Positions 23,336 through 29,909 of a stretch of DNA of 33,804 nt are shown here, piece after piece. Position 1 is the first letter of the stretch. Each line of letters begins with the position of its first letter. The position numbers and the translations under genes are program-made. The stretch is from UBA9647 sp049522195 (lineage in GTDB: Bacteria; Bacteroidota; Ignavibacteria; UBA10030). The notes below the pieces were generated by a model. It ran no database searches. It was not told where the DNA came from and was given only the letters and a program-made list of their open reading frames with translations. The stretch is from positions 1 through 33,804 of the forward strand of contig JBEKOB010000042.1 in the NCBI GenBank assembly GCA_049522195.1, written 5' to 3'.

Positions 23336-24663
23336 GCCCCCAGCTTCCGTCCCTGATTAAGCCTGCCTTGAACCAGAGCTTCGAGTTGTGCTTTGAGTGG
23401 CTCAACGTGAACCCTATTGACCACATCGCCAGCAAACGCGAACGTCAGGATATCACGAGCGGCCATTTCATCGATTCCTCTCGAGCGAAGATAGAACACC
23501 TGCTCCGCATCGAGCTGGCCAACCGTTGCCCCGTGCGTACATTTCACATCATCCGCAAAGATCTCAAGCTGAGGTTTCGTATCGATGGTTGCTTCATCCG
23601 ATAGCAGAAGGGTTTTGTTCGTTTGCTTAGCATCCGTTTTCTGCGCCTGGAAACGAACAAAGATCTTTCCGTTAAACACACCGCGGGACTTGCCATCGAG
23701 AATGGATTTGTACAATTCATGACTTGCACAATTCGGCTTCGCGTGATCAATCGTCGTGTGGTTGTCGATGAGTTGTGTCGCCGTTCCAAGCGAGAGGCCG
23801 TTCAGCGTACACTCGCTCCCTTCAGCATCCAGCATCGCCGTCACATTGTTCCGGACAATAGCCCCACCGATGGCTATGGAATTCGACGTGAATGTGGTTT
23901 TCCCTCCGAGCCGAGCGTGAATCATCGCGATATGAAACGCCTTTATGCTCTCGTTCTGAAGCTTGTCATGCTCGAGCAGCGAATCCTCACCGATGACAAC
24001 TTCCGTCACGGCATTCGTGAGGTATTGGGCATCCTTCAGGGACACATAGCTCTCCACAACAGAGGCCTGACTTCTTTTGCCGAGAACGATCAAATTTCGT
24101 GGTGCGATGAGCGCTTCCGCGAGTCCCGAAGCGATGAAAAGAAGGTGAACCGATTCCTCGAGTATGACACCTTCAGGCACAAAAAGGAATGCGCCATCTA
24201 GCAGGAACGCGGTATTGAGTGACACGAAGGGTGTCTCGTCGATCTTTACCCCCGTTCCAAGATACTCCCGAACTGGAGCGACGGATTCTTTCATGGCTGT
24301 GGCGAGCGAGCCACAATAGACACCTTTCGGAAGTGTTCCCCCGGTTGACAGAGCGGGTGAGAAATGTCCATCGATAAAAACCAGTTGGTGCTCTGTCCCA
24401 AATGTGAATTGCCTGAGCTGCTCCTGAGCGATTCCTTGACCGTCGTACTGCAGAACAGGCCTGAAGTCGATTTTCGTGATCGGCGTGATGTTCGTATACT
24501 TCCACTCTTCGTGACGCGTTGTCGGGAAGCCGCTGTCGCTGAACTTTCCCATCGCTTCACGCCGGAGCTGATGAAGACTCGACTTCGACTCACCGTTGAG
24601 TGTTCGTTCAAACGTTTCGAAGTGCGATTGATACAGACCGACTATTGGATTACTTGATTTCAT
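23332..24663 (-). CDS. sufD: SufD scaffold subunit of SufBCD
   Basis: SufD pairs with SufB and the ATPase SufC to build Fe-S clusters. I start at ATG 24663 (443 residues, MKSSNPIVGLYQSHF), preceded by AGGA. An upstream start at 24717 would run into sufC. The N-terminal helical part has HEEWKYTNITPI, typical of SufD. The beta-helix core follows, and the C-terminal signature is DVKCTHGATVGQLDAEQVFY then RGIDEMAARDILTFAFAGDV, which contains the CTHGATVG motif. The gene lies 14 bases after sufC and overlaps sufS. Assignment rests on motif and order; it is more divergent than SufB, as usual. Confidence 0.94.
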   Translation of the reverse strand: MKSSNPIVGLYQSHFETFERTLNGESKSSLHQLRREAMGKFSDSGFPTTRHEEWKYTNITPITKIDFRPVLQYDGQGIAQEQLRQFTFGTEHQLVFIDGHFSPALSTGGTLPKGVYCGSLATAMKESVAPVREYLGTGVKIDETPFVSLNTAFLLDGAFLFVPEGVILEESVHLLFIASGLAEALIAPRNLIVLGKRSQASVVESYVSLKDAQYLTNAVTEVVIGEDSLLEHDKLQNESIKAFHIAMIHARLGGKTTFTSNSIAIGGAIVRNNVTAMLDAEGSECTLNGLSLGTATQLIDNHTTIDHAKPNCASHELYKSILDGKSRGVFNGKIFVRFQAQKTDAKQTNKTLLLSDEATIDTKPQLEIFADDVKCTHGATVGQLDAEQVFYLRSRGIDEMAARDILTFAFAGDVVNRVHVEPLKAQLEALVQGRLNQGRKLGA

Positions 24664-24677
24664 GACTTCCTTTTTCG

Positions 24678-25442
24678 CTAAGCGTGTAACGCTGCACGAT
24701 CGGCTTCTTTCACCCAATCGTATCCCTTTTCCTCGAGCTCAAGTGCCAACTCTTTCCCGCCGGATTTTACAATTCTCCCGTCCACGAGCACGTGGACAAA
24801 ATCCGGAATAATGTAATTGAGCAAGCGTTGATAGTGAGTCACGACGATGACGGAATTGTCTTTTCGGCGAAGCTTGTTGACGCCGTCCGCCACGATTCTC
24901 AGAGCATCGATGTCGAGGCCGGAATCCGTTTCGTCCAGGATGGCAAGCTTTGGCTCAAGGACGGCCATATGGAAAATTTCATTCCGTTTCTTCTCACCGC
25001 CTGAGAATCCCTCATTGACTGGACGATTCAGAAGGCTCTCGTCGATCTCAACCAGCTTTGTCTTTTGCTTGACCAACTGAAGGAACTCGACTGCATCCAG
25101 CTCCTCCAACCCTTTGTGTTTACGGATAGCGTTGAGGGCGGCCTTGAGGAAGTAGATATTGCTGACGCCCGGAATCTCGACTGGATATTGAAACGCCAGG
25201 AATATCCCTTCCCGGGCCCGATCCTCGGGAGACATCGCGAGAAGATCTTTCCCCTCATACAACACTTCGCCCTGAGTCACCTGATAGGTCTCCCTGCCGG
25301 CGAGAACCTGAGCCAGCGTGCTCTTTCCTGACCCGTTAGGCCCCATTATTGCGTGTACTTCACCTGGCTGGACCTTAAGGTCGATCCCGTTCAGGATTTC
25401 GTTCCCATTGACACTTGCATGCAAATTCCTAATCTCTAACAT
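24678..25442 (-). CDS. sufC: SufC ATPase of SufBCD
   Basis: SufC is the ABC-type ATPase that drives conformational change in the SufBCD scaffold; it is cytosolic and not a transporter. The 254-residue product has Walker A GPNGSGKS at 34-41, a Q-loop in FLAFQYPVEIPGV, and the ABC signature FSGGEKKRNEI, whose KKRNE is diagnostic for SufC. Walker B is LAILDETDSGLDIDAL and the H-loop is VVTHYQRLL. It follows sufB by 48 bases and precedes sufD by 14. No membrane partner is encoded nearby, which fits this role. Confidence 0.97.
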   Translation of the reverse strand: MLEIRNLHASVNGNEILNGIDLKVQPGEVHAIMGPNGSGKSTLAQVLAGRETYQVTQGEVLYEGKDLLAMSPEDRAREGIFLAFQYPVEIPGVSNIYFLKAALNAIRKHKGLEELDAVEFLQLVKQKTKLVEIDESLLNRPVNEGFSGGEKKRNEIFHMAVLEPKLAILDETDSGLDIDALRIVADGVNKLRRKDNSVIVVTHYQRLLNYIIPDFVHVLVDGRIVKSGGKELALELEEKGYDWVKEADRAALHA

Positions 25443-25490
25443 CGTTTCTTTTCCTCAATTACAGTTACGTAACTAAATGTTTCTTGCCGT

Positions 25491-26945
25491 TTATCCGACG
25501 CTTCCCTCGAGACTCACGCCAAGCAGTTTTTGCGCTTCAACTGCAAATTCCATTGGCAGTTCTCGGAATACCTCTTTGCAGAATCCATTGACGATCAGAT
25601 TGACCGAATCCTCTGTCGACAGTCCGCGTTGTTTACAGTAAAAAATCTGATCTTCTCCAATCTTCGAGGTTGACGCTTCGTGCTCCACTTTCGACGTCGT
25701 ATTCTTGACCTCGATGTAGGGAAACGTGTGCGCCCCACACTTGTCGCCCAGCAGGAGCGAATCACATTGAGAGAAATTTCGGGAGTTCGAAGCCCCTTTC
25801 TTGACATCCACCAAACCACGGTATGAGTTCTGGCCCCTTCCAGCCGATATGCCTTTTGATACGATGGTGCTCCGGGTGTTTTTGCCAATATGAATCATCT
25901 TGGTCCCAGTGTCGGCCTGTTGGTAATTGTTCACCACAGCGACTGAATAGAACTCACCGACGGAATTGTCTCCCTGGAGCAGCACACTCGGATATTTCCA
26001 GGTGATTGCGGAACCTGTTTCCACCTGAGTCCATGAAATCTTCGAATTCTTGCCCGCACACTTTCCACGCTTGGTCACGAAATTGTAGATGCCGCCCCTC
26101 CCCTCTTTGTCACCGGGGTACCAGTTCTGAACAGTCGAGTACTTGATCTGAGAATTCTCACCGACTGCGATCAACTCGACGACAGCGGCATGGAGCTGAT
26201 TGTTATCCCGCATTGGCGCAGTGCAACCCTCAAGGTAGCTCACATACGCATTCTCTTCCGCAACGATGAGTGTCCGCTCAAACTGTCCCGTGTCCGCTGC
26301 GTTGATGCGGAAATAGGTTGACAGCTCCATCGGGCAACGAACTCCTTTTGGGATGTAGCAGAACGATCCATCGCTAAAGACGGCCGAGTTCAACGCGGCG
26401 AAGTAGTTGTCATTTGCTGGGACGACAGAGCCAAGGTATTGCCGAACGAGGTTTGGATGATTATGGACAGCCTCTGAGAAGGAACAGAAAATGATCCCAA
26501 GCTCCATGAGCTTTTCCCTGAATGTCGTCGCGACGGAAACACTGTCGAATACCGCATCCACTGCAACACCGCTTAGACGCTCTTGCTCCTGCAACGAGAT
26601 ACCGAGCTTCTCGTACGTGCGCAACAGCTCAGGATCGACTTCATCCAGGCTGTTGATTTGCTTCCTCTGCTTTGGGGCGGAGTAGTACACAATGTTCTGA
26701 TAATCAATGACACCGTACTTGACGTTTGGCCAATGCGGCTCGGTCATGGTCAGCCAATGGCGGTAAGCTTTGAGGCGCCATTCCAGGAGCCACTCCGGTT
26801 CCTTTTTCTTCGCGGAGATGAAGCGAATGATCCCTTCGCTCAACCCTTTGGGCGCAGCATCCGCTTCGATGTCAGTGACGAATCCCCACTTGTACTCCTG
26901 ATTCGCCATCTGCTCTATGGTGCTGGTGTTGGTTTCGGTGCTCAT
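25491..26945 (-). CDS. sufB: SufB scaffold subunit of SufBCD
   Basis: SufB is the main scaffold on which the SUF machinery assembles Fe-S clusters. The 484-residue protein is of normal length. Recognisable segments are KKEPEWLLEWRLKAYRHW near the N-terminus, GVRCPMELSTYFRIN, LEGCTAPM with the conserved Cys, and KRGKCAGKNSKISWTQVETG. The C-terminal block has CDSLLLGDKCGAHTFPYIEV, with the cysteine corresponding to the essential Cys 405 of E. coli, and NGFCKEVFRELPMEFAVEAQ. It starts 43 bases after the unknown 134-residue gene. Together with SufC and SufD it forms the complete scaffold complex. Confidence 0.97.
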   Translation of the reverse strand: MSTETNTSTIEQMANQEYKWGFVTDIEADAAPKGLSEGIIRFISAKKKEPEWLLEWRLKAYRHWLTMTEPHWPNVKYGVIDYQNIVYYSAPKQRKQINSLDEVDPELLRTYEKLGISLQEQERLSGVAVDAVFDSVSVATTFREKLMELGIIFCSFSEAVHNHPNLVRQYLGSVVPANDNYFAALNSAVFSDGSFCYIPKGVRCPMELSTYFRINAADTGQFERTLIVAEENAYVSYLEGCTAPMRDNNQLHAAVVELIAVGENSQIKYSTVQNWYPGDKEGRGGIYNFVTKRGKCAGKNSKISWTQVETGSAITWKYPSVLLQGDNSVGEFYSVAVVNNYQQADTGTKMIHIGKNTRSTIVSKGISAGRGQNSYRGLVDVKKGASNSRNFSQCDSLLLGDKCGAHTFPYIEVKNTTSKVEHEASTSKIGEDQIFYCKQRGLSTEDSVNLIVNGFCKEVFRELPMEFAVEAQKLLGVSLEGSVG

Positions 26946-26988
26946 TGTGTTCTTTTGTCGTTAGAGTGGTTTTTCAGTCTTGTTGTTC

Positions 26989-27393
26989 TCAAGCAGTCGC
27001 GGATGCGTCGGCCGCGGCCTTCTGGGTGCTTGAACCTGGCGATGCGCTCTGAGTCGATGCCAATGGCTTCTGTGCACTTTGCGCCCCTGCCGCCTTTGCT
27101 GGAGCTGCTGGTCTGTCAGATATCTTTTTGAATTCTGGATAATTGAGCATCCAGGACCCCGGTTTCACCGGTTTCAGGATACCAGACTCTTCCAATGACG
27201 CGATGAAACCGTCTGCCAGCTTCTCAGCGTCACCGTAAGAGATCTTCTGGCCTTTTGATTTTGCAAACGAAAGTATCGCGTAATGGAAATCCCTGAAGAA
27301 GACATTCGAGAGATGATATACATGCGTTCTGCTCTTCAGAAAGCGGAGCAGCTCCTCTTTGTTTTCAATCAATTTGGATGATGATTTTGGCAT
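26989..27393 (-). CDS. Unknown protein encoded in the suf operon
   Basis: A 134-residue protein I do not recognise, placed between the Rrf2 regulator (24 bases upstream) and sufB (43 bases downstream) and so almost certainly co-transcribed with them. Residues 1-92 look like a compact helical domain: NKEELLRFLKSRTHVYHLSN, then FFRDFHYAILSFAKSKGQKI and DAEKLADGFIASLEESGIL. The ending KPVKPGSWMLNYPEF has the look of a winged-helix beta wing. Residues 93-134 are low in complexity, rich in Ala, Ser, Gln and Pro, and probably disordered. There are no cysteines, so direct cluster binding by Cys is excluded. Possible roles are a co-regulator or an adaptor for SufB; neither is shown. Confidence 0.75.
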   Translation of the reverse strand: MPKSSSKLIENKEELLRFLKSRTHVYHLSNVFFRDFHYAILSFAKSKGQKISYGDAEKLADGFIASLEESGILKPVKPGSWMLNYPEFKKISDRPAAPAKAAGAQSAQKPLASTQSASPGSSTQKAAADASATA

Positions 27394-27417
27394 CCCGCCC
27401 TTGGAGAAGAAGTGTGA

Positions 27418-27822
27418 CTAAATTATTTCCTGAACCGTCATTTTGTCAAACAACACGTTAAGATTTCTTTGGAGCTTGCCAAGTGGACGCCGGATAGTGC
27501 AATTGTAGAAGAGATAGCAGCTGTCTGGTCCGTCCGTGTAGCACTCAGCTACCATCGGCTTCGAGTCCTCGATGATTCTTATGACAACCGAGACTTTCAG
27601 TTCCTCCGGGCGCCTGGCGAGCGTGTACCCCCCTTTAACGCCCTGCAAGGAGCGAACCACTCCAGCACGCGCCAACTTCTGCAGGATCTTAGCGAGGAGT
27701 TCATATGGCAGGTCATATTCATTAGAGAGCTCCTTTGTCGTAACGACATTACCTAGCGGCTTCATAGCCATGTGGCGAAGCGCAATCAATCCGTATTCGA
27801 CTTTCTTTGAGAGCTGAAGCAT
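27418..27822 (-). CDS. Rrf2-family Fe-S-responsive regulator
   Basis: A 134-residue winged-helix repressor of the Rrf2 (IscR/SufR-like) family, first gene of the suf operon. I start at ATG 27822 (MLQLSKKVEYGLIALRHMAM); the open frame continues 11 codons upstream without similarity. The DNA-binding part includes VTTKELSNEYDLPYELLAKI and QGVKGGYTLAR. Three cysteines at 94, 102 and 108 (AECYTDGPDSC, YNC) resemble the cluster ligands of IscR at 92, 98 and 104, though the first spacing is longer here. It probably senses Fe-S status or oxidative stress and controls the suf genes from its own promoter region. The symbol is left open since IscR and SufR cannot be told apart. Confidence 0.88.
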   Translation of the reverse strand: MLQLSKKVEYGLIALRHMAMKPLGNVVTTKELSNEYDLPYELLAKILQKLARAGVVRSLQGVKGGYTLARRPEELKVSVVIRIIEDSKPMVAECYTDGPDSCYLFYNCTIRRPLGKLQRNLNVLFDKMTVQEII

Positions 27823-27892
27823 ATATACGACCTTTACAGTCCTATATTGGCGCAAAAAAAATCAAGGGGCAACCCTCGACTCAACTACTATC

Positions 27893-27922
27893 AATATAAC
27901 GATTTCCGGGGATTTATGTCAA
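27893..27922 (-). promoter_or_regulatory. Sigma-70-like promoter of the suf operon
   Basis: On the minus strand a consensus TTGACA (27917-27922) is followed by TATATT (27893-27898) after 18 bases, or TTATAT after 17. The start would be near 27887, leaving about 65 bases of leader before the Rrf2 ATG. The leader contains an eight-T run. I see no clear palindromic IscR-type box, so the operator is undefined. Confidence 0.6.
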
Positions 27923-28307
27923 GCCCTAAGTTTATTGTGATTCCCGGTTACGTAAGATTTAACACTTTCTTTGCGTGTTTTGTTCCGTTTCATGCTTCAG
28001 AGTGATCCTAGGTAGATCTGGAGCCATATCCTGAAGACTTGAGCCATAAACCTGAAGATCCCTTCTTCTGCCAGTTTCGACGCGTATTTGGAAGTTCACC
28101 GTATGTTATCTATCTACTCAGCTGAAGAACCTCCCTTGAGAAGATCCCATCCTTTCCTTCAGCTGCCGCGGCGATGTGATTTATAGGCGGGCGATGACCC
28201 CGCGTCCATCCAAACCCCAATGAATCCAACAACTTCTGCCGAATCCTTCGCACGCCTTGTTTCTTCAGCCATCGATCACTACTTTATCAGTTGAAAAGGA
28301 TGGATCG
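27923..28307. other. Long divergent intergenic region between suf operon and bshA
   Basis: This region, with the promoter segment beside it, is the longest stretch without a gene in the window. Apart from the suf promoter at its left edge and a 20-base tandem duplication (28021-28059), I see no RNA gene, terminator or long open frame in either direction. AAAGGA just before the bshA ATG (28308) is its ribosome-binding site. No convincing -35/-10 pair for bshA was found. Confidence 0.5.
28021..28059. repeat. Two-copy tandem repeat of about 20 bases
   Basis: GAGCCATATCCTGAAGA at 28021-28037 is followed at 28041 by GAGCCATAAACCTGAAGA, so the unit recurs with one inserted A and one substitution. 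It lies midway between the suf promoter and bshA. It may be a paired protein-binding site or a simple duplication. Confidence 0.55.
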
Positions 28308-29444
28308 ATGAACATAGGAATTACGTGTTATCCAACGTATGGCGGGAGCGGTGTCGTCGCCACGGAACTCGGCAAAGCGCTCGCAGAACGGGGTCATTCA
28401 GTTCACTTCATCAGCTATGCATTGCCGATGCGGCTCCAGGGCTTCATGGACAATGTGGTGTTCCACGAAGTCGAAATGTCGAATTATCCCCTTTTCGACT
28501 TCCCACTTTACACAATTGCGCTCGCGAGCAAGATGGTCGAGGTCGCCAAGTACCAGAATCTCGACCTGTTCCATTGCCACTATGCCATTCCGCACGCCAC
28601 AAGCGCGTATCTCGCAAAGGAGATGCTGCAGCCCAAACGAATCAAGGTCATCACGACCCTTCACGGCACCGATATTACACTCGTCGGCCTTGAGCCAAGT
28701 TTCCTGCCGGTCATGAAATTCAGCATTGAACGCAGCGACGGCGTCACTGCAGTTTCCCGCTTCCTGAAGGAAAAGACACTTACGAACTACAACATCGAGA
28801 AAGATATCGAGGTCATACCGAATTTTGTCGATACTAAAAAGTACATACGGAATCCTGACTTTGATGTCCGGCAACATTTCGCGTCCCCGGAGGAGAAGAT
28901 CCTCGTTCACACCTCTAACTTCAGGCCGGTAAAACGAGTGCCAGATGTCATCCGCATCTTTGATGAGGTTCGGAAGAAAGTCCCCTCGAAGCTCATCATG
29001 ATTGGTGACGGCCCTGACCGATCACAATGCGAAATTCTCATCAGGGAACTTGGAATACAGGACCATGTGAAATTCCTCGGCAAGCAGACGGACGTCATTC
29101 ATATTCTCTCCCTTGCCGATTTATTCCTGATGCCCAGCCAGTCGGAGAGCTTCGGACTCTCAGCGCTGGAAGCGATGGCCTGCAGTGTGCCCGTGATCTC
29201 CTCCAGTGTCGGCGGGCTCCCCGAGCTCCAGGTACACGGGCAGACGGGATACATCGCCGAAATCGGAGACATTGACCGGATGGCAAAATACGCCATCGAC
29301 CTCCTTTCGAACCCGTCGAAATACCAGCTCTTTGCCAAAGCAGCGCGGGCACGTGCCATTGAATTCGACGCGCCTAAGATCGTTGCACGCTATGAACAGT
29401 ACTACGAGAAGATACTTTCGGGCGTTGAGACCTCATCGCATTAG
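28308..29444 (+). CDS. bshA: N-acetyl-alpha-D-glucosaminyl L-malate synthase
   Basis: BshA joins UDP-GlcNAc and L-malate in the first step of bacillithiol synthesis. The start at 28308 has AAAGGA seven bases upstream and gives 378 residues beginning MNIGITCYPTYGGSGVVATE, the hallmark N-terminus of BshA. The GT4 (GT-B fold) features continue with FHCHYAIPHA, LHGTDITLVG, FRPVKRVPDVI, IGDGPDR and the C-terminal SQSESFGLSALEAMACSVP, holding the Glu pair that contacts the sugar nucleotide. It is transcribed away from the suf operon. Bacillithiol is known in Firmicutes, Deinococcus and members of Bacteroidota. The later enzymes BshB and BshC are not in this window. Confidence 0.94.
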   Translation: MNIGITCYPTYGGSGVVATELGKALAERGHSVHFISYALPMRLQGFMDNVVFHEVEMSNYPLFDFPLYTIALASKMVEVAKYQNLDLFHCHYAIPHATSAYLAKEMLQPKRIKVITTLHGTDITLVGLEPSFLPVMKFSIERSDGVTAVSRFLKEKTLTNYNIEKDIEVIPNFVDTKKYIRNPDFDVRQHFASPEEKILVHTSNFRPVKRVPDVIRIFDEVRKKVPSKLIMIGDGPDRSQCEILIRELGIQDHVKFLGKQTDVIHILSLADLFLMPSQSESFGLSALEAMACSVPVISSSVGGLPELQVHGQTGYIAEIGDIDRMAKYAIDLLSNPSKYQLFAKAARARAIEFDAPKIVARYEQYYEKILSGVETSSH

Positions 29445-29474
29445 TCTTCACTCTCACAACGGCGCCGCCAGGCA

Positions 29475-29909
29475 ATGTCCTTTCGCAATGATCCCGAGAA
29501 ACATCGCGACCTCGTAGAAGAGCTCGTTGAGATCTTCCGGAAGCGGGGTTACACGATCCTGGGGGCTGACGGAGTAACCGGACTTCCCCTCGCCCGACCC
29601 CTCCCCAATGACGGGTACGGGGATCAGCAAGCGAAGGCACCCGACATATACGCATACGACCAGAATACGCAGTGTTACATCATTGGCGAAGCGAAGACGG
29701 GAAAAGGAGATTTAGAAACGGAGCATGCCTTAACGCAGTACAACGTATTTCTCGACCAGTTCGACAAACACACAGGAGCCCCGGCGATCCTCTTCATTAT
29801 TGTTCCTGCCACGAAGATTCCGGAGTTCAATTCCCTCATCACACACTACATTCATCCTGACTATTGGAGCAAAATTGTTGTCGTCAGCTCCAAAGTCCAC
29901 GAGAGCTGA
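29475..29909 (+). CDS. Small PD-(D/E)XK nuclease-like protein, function unknown
   Basis: A 144-residue protein I cannot assign to a named family. Its layout fits the restriction-endonuclease-like fold. An N-terminal helix has acidic residues (LVEELVEIFRKRGY, Glu 15/16/19), then come Pro 56-Asp 57 in KAPDIYAYD, Glu 72-Ala-Lys 74 in YIIGEAKTGKGD, and a following helix with Gln 88-Tyr 89 (ALTQYNVF). That is the PD...ExK...QxxY order of the superfamily. The segment between the first helix and PD is Gly/Pro-rich. It follows bshA by 30 bases on the same strand and ends exactly where the convergent pcrA gene ends (TGA abutting CTA). Nuclease activity is an inference from motif spacing only. Confidence 0.7.
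   Translation: MSFRNDPEKHRDLVEELVEIFRKRGYTILGADGVTGLPLARPLPNDGYGDQQAKAPDIYAYDQNTQCYIIGEAKTGKGDLETEHALTQYNVFLDQFDKHTGAPAILFIIVPATKIPEFNSLITHYIHPDYWSKIVVVSSKVHES

Noticed and set aside
27823..27892. IscR-type operator in the suf leader
   Set aside because: Only partial symmetry around GATAGTAGTTGAGTC is visible; it does not match the known type 1 or type 2 IscR sites well enough to report.
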